From the NCBI RefSeq assembly GCF_004661485.1, contig NZ_PQVH01000014.1, forward strand, positions 1 through 64,000: 64,000 bases of DNA, in the 5' to 3' direction. Numbering within the stretch: the stretch's first letter is position 1; the number at the start of each line of letters is the position of its first letter. The notes beneath the pieces were generated by a model. It was given only the letters and a program-made list of their open reading frames with translations, did no database searches and was not told where the DNA came from. Shown one piece after another: positions 8,645-17,770 of the stretch. Made by a program: the position numbers and the translations under genes. Source of the DNA: Methylotenera oryzisoli (GTDB lineage Bacteria > Pseudomonadota > Gammaproteobacteria > Burkholderiales > Methylophilaceae).

Positions 8645-10177
8645 ATGATGGCAAAGCAAGCACCTTTCCCCCCTCAACCCAGCCAAGCTGAAATGCAACC
8701 TGTCCTGCATTTATTCAACTCTGGAAAAATGGCCGAAGCGGAACAAGCCGCAAAAAAACTGGCAAACCGCTACCCTAATACATTTATTCTGTATCAGATT
8801 CTAGGAATTGCTCAAGATAGCTTATCCAAACCGCAAGCGGCTATTGAAAGCTACAAAAAAGCATTATCGATTCAGCCCAATACGCCGGACCTGCATTTCA
8901 ACTTAGGCATAGCACTTACCAACATTGGAGATTTACAAGGCGCTAGTGGCCATTATCAGCAGGCAATTGCATTACAGCCAAACTTCTTTGAAGCCTACGG
9001 CAACTTAGGCGCGCTATTACAAAAGCAGGGCTTATTGGAAGATGCGATCAAGAATTACCAGATAGCACTCAACATTCATGAAGATGCGCGTGGCCATTTT
9101 AATATGGGCACTGCATTACGCGATCAAGGTAAACTGGATGAAGCGATTAAACACTTTAAAGATGCAATTCGCTTGTTTCCTAACTATGCTGACGCGCACA
9201 ACTATCTGGGTGAATGCTTGCGCGACCAAGGTAATATGGAAGATGCTGTTAAGAGCTACCTAGATACGCTCAAGCTCAACCCAGAACATGCCGGTGCAAA
9301 TTACAATATGGGCGAGTTTTTATATCTGGCGAATCGCTTTGATGAAGCGGTTGAGCACTTTGAACGCTCACGCTTGGATGATTGGCAAGAACGAGCCTTG
9401 TATTGCACCTATAAAGCTGAGCACTTTGATGCATTTAAAACAAAGTTAGATGAAATTGTACGCACACACAAAAAGCATGATGCGCCATTTCTCGCTACGT
9501 TATCCTCACACTACGCCCGCAATTTTGGGGTAGAAGACCAGTATAACTTTTGTAAGAACGGTTTTGATTTTGTTTACCAAAACAGCATTGCAGAACTCGC
9601 AGAGCCTAATAGCCAATTTCTCAAAGACCTGCTTAATGACATAGACAACACTGCGATTGAAGTACGTGCACAGGGCATGATTATTAACGGCAAACAATCA
9701 GCCGGCAATTTATTTAAACGCCCGGAGGCATCCTTCAGAAAGCTGGGGGAGTTAGTTAAACAAGAGTTTATTAACTACAAAAACCGCTTTGCCGGCGCTG
9801 ACTGTGAGCTGATTAAATCATTTCCGGAGGAACTGGAATTTACCAGTTCATGGTATGTACGATTACGCCGTGCGGGTTATGTAGATCGCCATATCCATGA
9901 AGTGGGTTGGATTAGTGGCGCTGTGTATCTGGTGTTACCTAAAGACCGCAAAGACCCGCTAGAGGGCTGCTTTGAATATGGGCTGCATGGTGACAATTAC
10001 CCACAAAAGCACAATGACTTCCCTGTGGGTGTCGCATCACCTAATGTTGGCGACATTGTGCTGTTCCCGTCCTCGCTGTTTCATCGCACCATTCCGTTTA
10101 ACTCAAATGAAGAACGAATTTGCATTGCGTTTGATTTAAAGCCACAAGGTGAGATTTTCAGGCGATCTAACTATTAA
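8645..10177 (+). CDS. TPR protein with a C-terminal 2OG-Fe(II) oxygenase-like domain
   Basis: A 510-aa cytosolic protein. Residues about 20-250 hold six or more tetratricopeptide repeats, recognisable by the spaced G-Y-A and P pattern (for example AIESYKKALSIQPNTPDLHF). From about 370 on it resembles the putative 2OG-Fe(II) oxygenase group next to TPRs: HIHEVGWISGAVYLVLP, then GDIVLFPSSLFHRTIPF, with a downstream ERICIAFDL strand. Candidate metal ligands are the His of HIHE and the His of LFHRT; the paired Asp/Glu may be the Glu of HIHE. A role in protein or peptide hydroxylation is inferred only. An AGGA ribosome site precedes the first of two ATGs at 8645/8648. Confidence 0.75.
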   Translation: MMAKQAPFPPQPSQAEMQPVLHLFNSGKMAEAEQAAKKLANRYPNTFILYQILGIAQDSLSKPQAAIESYKKALSIQPNTPDLHFNLGIALTNIGDLQGASGHYQQAIALQPNFFEAYGNLGALLQKQGLLEDAIKNYQIALNIHEDARGHFNMGTALRDQGKLDEAIKHFKDAIRLFPNYADAHNYLGECLRDQGNMEDAVKSYLDTLKLNPEHAGANYNMGEFLYLANRFDEAVEHFERSRLDDWQERALYCTYKAEHFDAFKTKLDEIVRTHKKHDAPFLATLSSHYARNFGVEDQYNFCKNGFDFVYQNSIAELAEPNSQFLKDLLNDIDNTAIEVRAQGMIINGKQSAGNLFKRPEASFRKLGELVKQEFINYKNRFAGADCELIKSFPEELEFTSSWYVRLRRAGYVDRHIHEVGWISGAVYLVLPKDRKDPLEGCFEYGLHGDNYPQKHNDFPVGVASPNVGDIVLFPSSLFHRTIPFNSNEERICIAFDLKPQGEIFRRSNY

Positions 10178-10190
10178 ATAGTTAAACACA

Positions 10191-10233
10191 TCTACCCACT
10201 AGGTGCTGATTTGATCTGCACCTAGTGGGTAGA
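10191..10233. terminator. Convergent hairpin, likely bidirectional terminator
   Basis: A perfect 16-bp stem (10191-10206 with 10218-10233) and an 11-nt loop, lying between two converging genes. There is no long T-run, so its efficiency is uncertain, but the position and length favour transcript ends from both sides. Confidence 0.6.
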
Positions 10234-10259
10234 AAGTTTGCACTCACTTACCGTCAAAG

Positions 10260-11384
10260 CTAATCTGCGTCAGGCTCTATAAGTTTACGCGCATCTTCAA
10301 TCATAAATTCCAAACGCGCTTCGGCAATATCTACCTGTGTATCCATAATCGGGTCGATACACTTACTGCCGAAGATAATCTTACCTTCCAAGTTAGCTTG
10401 GCTAGTCAGGCGCGTATAGTCTTCCACGATACAGTTCTTGATTACTGCACCGCTCTCAACCACACAACTTGCGCCCAATACTGCAGGGCCGACAATCGTG
10501 GCGCCTGGCTCAATTTTAGTACTGCCGCCGATATAAACCGGTGGCGTAATGTTGACCCGATCAAAATCGACATTTAGATTAATCCCCACGTGCACGCCGG
10601 GTTTCACCTCGCGCCCCGGCATTTTAAAACCAGCGACTTCACCGTTTAATATTTGGCTGGTCACTGTCCATACATCCTGCACATTGCCAATATCTAGCCA
10701 TTGAAACGGCAAGTTAATGCCGATAAAAGGCAGGTGTGCTTGCGCCAGTTTAGGGAACAATTCACCACCAATATCATAGGCAACACCAGAGGGAATGTAG
10801 TCAAAAATCTCCGGTTCAAAGATATAAATACCGGTATTGGCCAGATTAGAAATTGCGTCTTCTGGATCCGGTTTCTCTTGGAACTGTAAGATGCGATCAT
10901 CTTCATCCAGCGCCACGATGCCGTATTTAAACACCTCATCATTCGGCACTTCACGAATAATAATGCTGGCAATCGCTTTTTTCTGGCGATGAATCTCTAG
11001 CGCTTTACTGATATCCAAATCGATCCAGGCATCGCCACACAGCACGATAAACGTTTCATCAAAAAAACCTGAAAAATCCTGAATCTTTTTCATGCCACCA
11101 GCTGAACCAACCGGTGAGCTGATAGCAATGCCAGACTCGACATACCCCTCGTATGAGTAAGCCATACTCACACCAAACTGCTCGCCATCTCTAAAATAGT
11201 TCTCGATAATTGGTGCCAAATGGCTGGTATTGACCATAATCTGATCAACACCATGCTTTTTAAGCAATTCAATCAGATACTCCATCACTGGCTTGCGTAC
11301 CAATGGAATCATTGGCTTAGGAATTTCATGGGTGATGGGCTGTACTCTAGTACCTTTACCAGCCCCAAGTATCATTGCTTTCAT
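10260..11384 (-). CDS. NDP-sugar pyrophosphorylase (mannose-1-phosphate guanylyltransferase-like)
   Basis: A 374-aa nucleotidyltransferase. The N-terminal signature MKAMILGAGKGTRVQPIT holds the nucleotide-binding loop, followed by KPMIPLVRKPVMEY. CGDAWIDLDI near residue 118 provides the metal-binding Asp. After about residue 250, hexapeptide-like repeats (GGSTKIEPGATIVGPAVLG) form a left-handed beta-helix. Such enzymes make GDP-mannose, dTDP-glucose or UDP-sugars for surface polysaccharides. Which sugar cannot be told here, and no glycan genes adjoin. The best family match by eye is mannose-1-phosphate guanylyltransferase. Confidence 0.82.
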   Translation of the reverse strand: MKAMILGAGKGTRVQPITHEIPKPMIPLVRKPVMEYLIELLKKHGVDQIMVNTSHLAPIIENYFRDGEQFGVSMAYSYEGYVESGIAISSPVGSAGGMKKIQDFSGFFDETFIVLCGDAWIDLDISKALEIHRQKKAIASIIIREVPNDEVFKYGIVALDEDDRILQFQEKPDPEDAISNLANTGIYIFEPEIFDYIPSGVAYDIGGELFPKLAQAHLPFIGINLPFQWLDIGNVQDVWTVTSQILNGEVAGFKMPGREVKPGVHVGINLNVDFDRVNITPPVYIGGSTKIEPGATIVGPAVLGASCVVESGAVIKNCIVEDYTRLTSQANLEGKIIFGSKCIDPIMDTQVDIAEARLEFMIEDARKLIEPDAD

Positions 11385-11538
11385 GTTTTTCTTAACTTCA
11401 GATTTAATTATTTAATAGGCTCTATTATGCCTAATAAATAACAAGCTGACACGATTTGCTTAAGCAGAATGCGTCTGAAAGAAACAGAAGCGAGCATAGC
11501 TGGACCACGCAACCACCATTGAGTAGATTGCAGTGCAG

Positions 11539-13068
11539 CTAATGGTGTGTTGCCTTTTGTTGATACATGGCAGCATCCGCCGACTTGAGCAACTGATTGA
11601 TTGTTTTTTCATTCCCTTTGAATAGCGTAATACCCAAACTAACAGTCACTTGGTGCTCAAATAACTGCAACTTAAAAGGCTGTTCTACAACTGCACGAAT
11701 CTTGTCAGCTACCTGCATGGCTGCCGCATTAGCTTCTGTAAGCTCAGGACCCAACTCACTTAGAATAACAACGAACTCATCCCCTCCTAGGCGAGCAGCA
11801 GTATCTACATCCCGAACACAACTTTTGATTCTTTTCGCAACCTCAATCAAAAGCAAATCGCCAGCATCGTGGCCCTTTGTATCGTTAAGCGCCTTAAAGT
11901 TATCAATATCCAGGAAAATAACCGCACCATACTGTCCACTGCGCTCACTCACGGCCAAGGCTTGTTCAAGCCGGTCTAACATCAGCATCCGGTTAGGGAT
12001 TCCCGTTAGTCCATCCTGATTGGCAAGCTTCCACAACATATTTTGGTGGTTAATATGTTTTAATCGGCCACGCTGAATAGCGCGCAAATACCTGTAAAGA
12101 ATCGCCGAAGAGGCTAATGACAATACAGCCATTAACCCTATCAAGCCATAACTTAAGTCAGTCCAGCCGGCTTGTCTGGTCATTAATATTAAAAAAGGCT
12201 CACCCATAGTGGCCAACGATTTTTGATGTTTAAAAACTGGGAATATCGCCACCTCGATTGCGCTGCGGGTACGCCCAGCCACAGAAAACAGCTGACCTTT
12301 TGAGTCTTGCACGGTGAAGTCTTTATGATAAACCGTCGCGGTAAAGCCATCTCGCATCAGATTATCGCCCGGCCGCTGCAGCTTATCTGCATCGATAATC
12401 ATATCAACGATCATGTTTTCTTCTGACTTTATCGGGCAGAACACTACATAAGCAAGATTCCCCTGTATCAGTCTGAATGGATGACTCGCGACTGGACGCC
12501 GCAGTGTAATTGCCTGAGTCACTGCACTTTCAAGAAAAGGGACACTGGACACATCCAAGCCAATAATTTCATTTGAGCTTGATGACAGCGACTCCATATA
12601 AATGACTGGGTAATAAAATGGCTTATCTTGAGGATGCTCCCACCCGCGATGCCCACCAAAAGAAAATGCCTTAAGCGTAAAGTCAGGAGTGCCACTGAGC
12701 CGCCTGCTGATAATGAAATCTTGGAGTTGTTTCTTTGCTACTTTTTGTATAATTTCTAATGCAAAAATTTGATCATTAGTATCAATCACACTTCTGACAT
12801 ACACCGAGACTTTTTCAGGACTGGTATTACCAATGGCTGCAAACAGCGCAGAAAAACCCTTCAACACTGTTTCGCTACTCACCATACTTCTGTTGAGCTT
12901 ATCTACGTAGTCCTCACCATGTTCAGTGAAGCTTTTTTCAGCATCGCGGAGATTAAGATTAACCACTGCCCACAGCGCCACCAAGCAAAGTGACACCCAA
13001 ACCACTAAAGCTATCAAGATAGCTAGGGTTGAAATTGGTTTAATATCATTTAACTTAGCGTTCATCAC
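11539..13068 (-). CDS. Membrane-bound diguanylate cyclase (CHASE-GGDEF)
   Basis: A 509-aa enzyme predicted to make cyclic di-GMP. A transmembrane helix at residues 16-37 and another near 300-320 bracket an extracytoplasmic CHASE-type sensor domain (YVRSVIDTNDQIFALEIIQKV near residue 88). The cytoplasmic GGDEF domain begins with QDGLTGIPNRMLMLDRLEQAL. The active motif RLGGDEFVVIL (about residue 428) is intact, so it should be catalytic. An inhibitory I-site R-x-x-D (RDVD) lies five residues before it, implying product feedback. It sits near a GAF-HD-GYP protein, the opposite activity. Confidence 0.9.
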   Translation of the reverse strand: MMNAKLNDIKPISTLAILIALVVWVSLCLVALWAVVNLNLRDAEKSFTEHGEDYVDKLNRSMVSSETVLKGFSALFAAIGNTSPEKVSVYVRSVIDTNDQIFALEIIQKVAKKQLQDFIISRRLSGTPDFTLKAFSFGGHRGWEHPQDKPFYYPVIYMESLSSSSNEIIGLDVSSVPFLESAVTQAITLRRPVASHPFRLIQGNLAYVVFCPIKSEENMIVDMIIDADKLQRPGDNLMRDGFTATVYHKDFTVQDSKGQLFSVAGRTRSAIEVAIFPVFKHQKSLATMGEPFLILMTRQAGWTDLSYGLIGLMAVLSLASSAILYRYLRAIQRGRLKHINHQNMLWKLANQDGLTGIPNRMLMLDRLEQALAVSERSGQYGAVIFLDIDNFKALNDTKGHDAGDLLLIEVAKRIKSCVRDVDTAARLGGDEFVVILSELGPELTEANAAAMQVADKIRAVVEQPFKLQLFEHQVTVSLGITLFKGNEKTINQLLKSADAAMYQQKATHH

Positions 13069-13337
13069 ACCCCGCTAACCAATCAGGACTAAAGCAAAGC
13101 TCACTCACTTGCCACCCACTTACCGCGGCCATTGATGATGAGCGATCAACTCACGGTGGCAACACTCTACAAACGAGAGATGCACACATCATGCTACACC
13201 TCGCTTACTACCTCTGCAAACAAGTATCCTCGTGGCGCTGCAGTTTTGCAACCACCCTAAAGCATGCATCGCTTCATTTTTATGCAAAACTATGCATCAG
13301 ACGAAAAGGTAAATGCACCCGCGCAAACCAATACTTT

Positions 13338-14462
13338 TTAGTAATGGATATCCTGATAGTTATTAACAATTGCCTGAATTTCTGCACGCTGCTCTAACAA
13401 TACATCAACGCAATCTGCGTCCAGTTTACCAAGTTCTACCATATGCTTTAGCTCAGCAAATGCATCGTCTAGTGGCCAGCCTGACTTATACGGCCTGCTA
13501 CTGACCAGTGCATCCAATACATCGGCTGTTGTAACAATACGCCCCTCAATAGGTATAGCGTCACCTTTAACTCCTTTAGGATACCCCGAGCCATCCATCA
13601 ACTCATGATGGAATGCCACAATATTACGCATCACCTTAGATTCGGCAAGCTGCTGTAAGTTAAAGTCGCCTAGTATCTTCTCAATAATCTCAATACCTTT
13701 TTCAACATGCGTTTGCATGATTTCTTTCTCGTCGGGGTCTAGCCTACCTTCTTTTAGTAATATTTTGTCTGGAATACCAATCTTGCCAATATCATGTAAG
13801 GGTGCAAACAGGTATACATGCTCAACAAACTCATCTGCCAGCCCCAGTTTGTTTGCTACGCCTTTTGCAATCACCCTAGAGTAGCGCGCCATTCTTTCAA
13901 TATGTGCCCCAGTCTCAAAATCTCTGAGGTTTGTCAGTTCCTTAGCCATTTCAACCGAGGCAATCACCGTACGCAACGCCGTCATCTCAGTAGATAGCGT
14001 CATATTAATCAAACTTGAAAACAGCAGCAGGTCACGCTGAGTTTGTGGGGTAAAAGCGGCAGACGCGGCAGAATCAAAAAACAAGAAACCAAGAAGCACA
14101 CCTTGGTCATACATTGGAATCGTAAATGACGATTGATAGCCCTGCTCCAGCAGCCAAGCAGAATGCTGATTAGTTGGTTGAATGGACTCTTGAATAGAGT
14201 CAATCACGCGTGGGCTACCGCTTAACGCAATATCTGATAGGGACATGCTGTCGCCCAGCTTAATTTCATAGCCTGAAATCGGCACGCCTTGCCTAGTGCT
14301 ATTGACAAAGGTTTTTAACCGATCCTCTTTAGCATCATAAATCGCGCATCCAATTCGATCTACTACAGGCACAGACTCTAGCATCCGATCATGCAAATGG
14401 CTCAAACGCTCATTTAAGGTATCGCCATGCTTTGTTACATCAAGTAATTGGGGATTTATCAT
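13338..14462 (-). CDS. GAF-HD-GYP protein, probable cyclic di-GMP phosphodiesterase
   Basis: A 374-aa cytosolic protein. Residues about 25-165 form a GAF-type sensor. The HD-GYP domain follows, with the metal-binding dyad in LHDIGKIGIPD (about residue 222), HHELMDGSGYPKG (about 287) carrying the GYP triad, and a later TTADVLDAL segment. These are the elements of active cyclic di-GMP phosphodiesterases, which cut c-di-GMP to GMP or pGpG. The adjacent diguanylate cyclase gene suggests a local c-di-GMP switch. No receiver or membrane segment is present, so the signal is probably an intracellular small molecule read by GAF. Confidence 0.88.
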   Translation of the reverse strand: MINPQLLDVTKHGDTLNERLSHLHDRMLESVPVVDRIGCAIYDAKEDRLKTFVNSTRQGVPISGYEIKLGDSMSLSDIALSGSPRVIDSIQESIQPTNQHSAWLLEQGYQSSFTIPMYDQGVLLGFLFFDSAASAAFTPQTQRDLLLFSSLINMTLSTEMTALRTVIASVEMAKELTNLRDFETGAHIERMARYSRVIAKGVANKLGLADEFVEHVYLFAPLHDIGKIGIPDKILLKEGRLDPDEKEIMQTHVEKGIEIIEKILGDFNLQQLAESKVMRNIVAFHHELMDGSGYPKGVKGDAIPIEGRIVTTADVLDALVSSRPYKSGWPLDDAFAELKHMVELGKLDADCVDVLLEQRAEIQAIVNNYQDIHY

Positions 14463-14495
14463 ATCTTCTTAGTATTATTGACCAATAGAACACTA

Positions 14496-14687
14496 TTATG
14501 GGACTGGCTTTTTCATAAACATTAGGCAATTTGTACCGGATGCCTCAAACACTTCGCTACATGGCATGCGCCTGCTTTGAAAATTTAACGCGCGGCACCC
14601 ATAAGGAAAGTTTGGCTTATATGTAATGAAATAATGAGCACAACGAGAGCATAACTTAGTATCAAGATGATTTGAATCATTAACCAT
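14496..14687 (-). CDS. Small cysteine-rich conserved protein
   Basis: A protein of 63 aa when started at the ATG at 14687; the open frame reaches a TTG at 14702. It carries CSRC, then PNFPYGCRALNFQSRRMPC, then SGTNCLMF: five Cys in a pattern I recall from a family of small proteins sometimes annotated loosely as uracil-DNA glycosylase fragments. The CxxC...C...C spacing suggests a metal-binding knuckle. It precedes the GAF-HD-GYP gene by 33 bp in the same direction and may be co-transcribed. Function unknown. Confidence 0.65.
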   Translation of the reverse strand: MVNDSNHLDTKLCSRCAHYFITYKPNFPYGCRALNFQSRRMPCSEVFEASGTNCLMFMKKPVP

Positions 14688-14889
14688 AGGTTTTATTTGC
14701 AAAAAAATAGCTACTTCTCAGTAGCCAAAACACGGCGCATCCATCACCCATGATGTTGCGTCCAACAAAAGCACCAACCACTGCCTTCAGCACTAAAGGC
14801 CGCTATCAATCAACTCTGCGCAAGCCAGAAACTCACCCGCGACAGCCTACAGTCAGCTCAACTCTCCGCATACAGAACCAACAGCCAGC

Positions 14890-15444
14890 TTAGGCGCGGC
14901 GTCTAAGTTCAAAAGCGGTTTTTTGGTAATCATGCGCAGCTAATGGATGGTGCACTACACCATCTTGCATTACGACTTCTTCAGGCAAAGGTAACTCGTT
15001 GATTGCACGTTTCAATGCAAGCTTAGTTGCCTCGTAATTCCAGTCTTGGATTTTATTGTCATCGGCTGCATCCCAATGAATAAAAACCCCAACACAAATG
15101 AACAAGTCATTTGCTTCACCAATAGGAATCAAACCTTCTTTCACGCTATCAGCGACGGCCTGCGCAACCCCACACTGAGCGGGACCAAACATCTGAACAG
15201 CCTGCTTAGCGTTCTTGATATCAACTTTATTAAACATCACCGTGGCTGGTTTAGCCATCATATTAGGCGCAAGCACTGCCAATAAACCATTCACACCACG
15301 TTTTTGATTAGTCAGTGTATTACAAAATGCTGTTTCAGCTGGGCTGCCGCGTGGGCCGATGATTAAGTCGACATGGGCAACCTCATTGCCCTCACCATAC
15401 AAGGCTTCGCCGACAAACACCTTGTTGATTTTCATTGTGTTCAT
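14890..15444 (-). CDS. fae: Formaldehyde-activating enzyme (Fae) family protein
   Basis: A protein of 184 aa from the ATG at 15444, chosen because GAGAGG lies just before it; the frame continues 20 codons upstream without an equally good site. Fae condenses formaldehyde with tetrahydromethanopterin. The N-terminal block [21 protein letters not shown] includes the conserved His of the active site. Later blocks, [16 protein letters not shown] and IFVCIGVFIHW-like ([13 protein letters not shown]), are typical. It differs from classical Fae in the loop [11 protein letters not shown] and in the Arg-rich tail, so it may be a paralogue (Fae2/Fae3 type). No other H4MPT-pathway gene is nearby. Confidence 0.87.
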   Translation of the reverse strand: MNTMKINKVFVGEALYGEGNEVAHVDLIIGPRGSPAETAFCNTLTNQKRGVNGLLAVLAPNMMAKPATVMFNKVDIKNAKQAVQMFGPAQCGVAQAVADSVKEGLIPIGEANDLFICVGVFIHWDAADDNKIQDWNYEATKLALKRAINELPLPEEVVMQDGVVHHPLAAHDYQKTAFELRRRA

Positions 15445-15651
15445 GATAAACCTCTCACTTAATCTGCTATTGGTAAGCACATTGAAAGATTTATCACTCT
15501 TCATCGTTAGCTACAATCGGTATTACGGTAAGGAGCATTCAAGTAGCTATCGACCAAATTCAATCACTTACCTCAAGCTATCTCCTCAATAACTAAGACT
15601 GCTGTTAAGCAAGAGAGTTCTGGTTAAACTAGCAAGCTGGGCACAAAATCG

Positions 15652-16050
15652 TTAATTGATATTACGCAGAAATACATCGTGAATGGCTTTAACCCGGGTA
15701 GGCTTTAACAGGATATCCGTCACATTAAGAGACTTAAGTTCGTACAACAATTCTTCAGTAATTGCGCTCGTCATTACAACTATCGGCACACTTTTATCTG
15801 TTAATGTCATGCCATTTCTTATCAGCTCAATAAAGTGCTTTTCTTCATGCTCTTGACCCATGCCAATAATAATTAATTCAAAAGCATTGGTCTGACATAA
15901 ATTGTTGGCTGTAGCCAAATTTGCTGTTTCCATCACACTCGCTTTAGCGGTTTGATTCGCTAACAATGCAAAGACACTTCTGATCATATATTCAGAATCG
16001 TATAACAACACTAACGGTAATTTAGAGTCTTTGTAGGCATGTAGTGACAT
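15652..16050 (-). CDS. Degenerate receiver-domain protein (pseudo-receiver)
   Basis: About 132 aa from the ATG at 16050; a TTG lies four codons upstream. It has the CheY-like order of strands: LPLVLLYDSEYM, FELIIIGMG, VPIVVMTSA, TDILLKPTR. The conserved Lys (LLKP) and Thr/Ser are kept, but the position of the phospho-accepting Asp at the end of strand 3 is Gly (LIIIG), and the acidic pair of strand 1 is reduced to Asp-Ser-Glu. It is thus unlikely to be phosphorylated in the normal way. It follows a GAF protein by 19 bp and may work with it. Confidence 0.7.
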   Translation of the reverse strand: MSLHAYKDSKLPLVLLYDSEYMIRSVFALLANQTAKASVMETANLATANNLCQTNAFELIIIGMGQEHEEKHFIELIRNGMTLTDKSVPIVVMTSAITEELLYELKSLNVTDILLKPTRVKAIHDVFLRNIN

Positions 16051-16069
16051 AGGCTTTACCAATTAATGA

Positions 16070-16576
16070 TTACTGACCGATAGACTTGTCCCTATTTGCC
16101 ACAAGCTCAGTAACTACCATCTGCCTTAGCGTAGACAAAATACTAAGATCATTTTCATCCAGCGTTCTGGGCTTTCTGTCTATCAGGCAAAAAGAGCCTA
16201 CAGCCTCGCCTGTGGGAAGCACCAACTGTGCCCCGGCATAAAAACGAATATGCGGCTCTCCTATCACTAATGGATTGTCATGAAAGCGCACATCTTGGGC
16301 TGCATCCTCAATCACCATAATCTGATCTTGCAAAATGGCATGACCACAAAAAGAAATGTCTCTGGATGAACTGCAAAAATCAGTGCCGAACGTAGATTTA
16401 CACCATTGTCTATCGTCATCAATCAACGAAAGTAGCACAATAGGCACATCAAACTCAAAGGCGGCAAATGCCGTGATTCGGTTAAACCGCTCTTCAGGTG
16501 GCGTATCCAGAATAAGCAACGCCCTCAACGCTTGCAATCGTTTGTCTTCATCATGAGGTATGGGCGCTGCGATCAT
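16070..16576 (-). CDS. GAF-domain protein
   Basis: A 168-aa protein made almost entirely of one GAF domain. It begins DEDKRLQALRALLILDTPPEERFNRIT, the usual opening of the sensor GAF found before histidine kinases and GGDEF domains, and goes on with RQWCKSTFG, SFCGHAIL and RFYAGAQLVLPTGEAVGSFCLID. No catalytic domain is attached, so it would act by binding a partner. The pseudo-receiver gene downstream is the natural candidate. Ligand unknown. Confidence 0.82.
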   Translation of the reverse strand: MIAAPIPHDEDKRLQALRALLILDTPPEERFNRITAFAAFEFDVPIVLLSLIDDDRQWCKSTFGTDFCSSSRDISFCGHAILQDQIMVIEDAAQDVRFHDNPLVIGEPHIRFYAGAQLVLPTGEAVGSFCLIDRKPRTLDENDLSILSTLRQMVVTELVANRDKSIGQ

Positions 16577-16746
16577 AAAATTAGTCTACCATAAGCATTA
16601 TTGAGGGGTTATTCCATCACGACTAAACGATACTATAACCATTTAAATAACTATACAAAAAATAAGCGTTATTTCATGGTCAGCTTGTGAACCACAACGG
16701 CACACCAATACACTCTACTTGTTTTTAAGCTTACCAATGCTAATGG

Positions 16747-16988
16747 CTAGTTCACTTCTATTCTCTGCACCAAGCCCACCAAACCATTGCGGCCAGACTT
16801 AACAGCATCTTCATAAGCAGTGCGCCTGCCGTTCAGACAATTTCAATCACCCGCACCGCTTTACCCATGCTTAGTAGCTGTTTTTCATGACACCAGGCCA
16901 ACACTACTCGAAAATAAGGCGTCTCTTCGTCATTGGAATGATGCCGCATGAGCGTGAATCGGAATAAATAAGAATCTGCTTCATGCAC
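16747..16988 (-). pseudogene. Possible frameshifted remnant of a small gene
   Basis: One frame runs from a GTG at 16988 to a stop at 16833 (ends KAVRVIEIV). A second frame takes over at the same place and ends at 16747 with ...TAYEDAVKSGRNGLVGLVQ..., which looks coding in composition. A single-base shift would join them to about 75-80 residues. I do not recognise the product. It could be chance, since no ribosome site is evident. Confidence 0.25.
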
Positions 16989-17129
16989 TGTATTTTAAAT
17001 ATTTTGCATACTTTCTTTACTCTGCCACCAATGACCTGCTCCCCGTTTGCCCATCCCATCAACTATACCTCTTCAACCTTATCACTCATCAGGTTTGTAC
17101 ATAGGATTTAAGTATAACTTCCTTCAAAA

Positions 17130-17186
17130 AAATATATATTACAAACATAATATATATTTGACACCATAATTTTTAAGTCGCATAAT
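17130..17186 (+). promoter_or_regulatory. Sigma70-like promoter with an overlapping inverted repeat (candidate TetR operator)
   Basis: TTGACA (17158-17163) and CATAAT (17181-17186) are 17 nt apart, a near-consensus promoter pointing to the gene at 17249. A perfect 11-bp inverted repeat (AAATATATATT at 17130-17140 and its complement at 17149-17159, 8-nt spacer) ends on the first bases of the -35 box. A repressor bound there would block polymerase. The TetR gene third in this unit is the obvious candidate. Confidence 0.6.
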
Positions 17187-17248
17187 TAAATTATATTCAT
17201 AATATATAACACAATTAACTACACACACAAAAACTAAAGGATACTAAA

Positions 17249-17749
17249 ATGAAACCAAATCACTTAATAATGAGCTTAGCTATCACCCTATCGGTAATGA
17301 GCACACAAGCGAGAGCGTTAGACACAACAGCAGTGCTAAACTTAGAAACAGCAAAAAAAATGGCGGCCGGCTGTCAAGCTAAAGCCATGGAAAAGGGGTG
17401 GAGAATGAGCATCACGATTGTGGACGCAGGTGCCAACCCTGTATATTTCCAACGTATGGATGGCGCATATATTGCATCTGCAGAGCTCTCACAACTTAAA
17501 GCCGAAAACTCTGCAAAGATGCAAATGCCTACTTCTTTATTTGAAGAGTTTGCCTATGGTAAAGACAAAAAAGGTGGCCTTGCCCCAGGTTTAGCAGAGT
17601 TGCCAGGATTTGTTACATTAGCTGGTGGCATTCCTTTTAAAACGAGTAAAGATTTTCTTGGCGCAATTGGCGTGAGCGGAGGCTATCCAAACGAAGATGC
17701 CGAATGCGCACAAGCAGGTATCGACGCTGTTAAATCACTTTTGAAATAA
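17249..17749 (+). CDS. HbpS/GlcG-family (DUF336) exported protein
   Basis: A 166-aa protein with a signal peptide (cleavage near ARA-LD, residue 23) followed by a whole GlcG/HbpS domain: TAKKMAAGCQAKAMEKGW, then ITIVDAGANPVYFQRMD, then LGAIGVSGGYPNEDAECAQ. Members bind haem or small organic ligands, and some accompany alcohol or sugar oxidation genes. It is the first gene of a four-gene unit with a sorbosone dehydrogenase-like lipoprotein, a TetR regulator and an aldo/keto reductase. A periplasmic accessory role in that oxidation is plausible but inferred. AAAGGA precedes the start. Confidence 0.82.
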   Translation: MKPNHLIMSLAITLSVMSTQARALDTTAVLNLETAKKMAAGCQAKAMEKGWRMSITIVDAGANPVYFQRMDGAYIASAELSQLKAENSAKMQMPTSLFEEFAYGKDKKGGLAPGLAELPGFVTLAGGIPFKTSKDFLGAIGVSGGYPNEDAECAQAGIDAVKSLLK

Positions 17750-17770
17750 CCAATCATAAGAGCCACTAAA

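Larger units (their letters stand above)
16577..17248. other. Long intergenic region with possible gene remnant and a promoter
   Basis: 672 bp without an intact gene. The right end holds the promoter and inverted repeat listed separately. Between 16747 and 16988 on the minus strand there are two adjoining reading frames with protein-like composition, separated by one frameshift, that may be the remains of a small gene. The rest shows nothing I can name. Confidence 0.45.
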
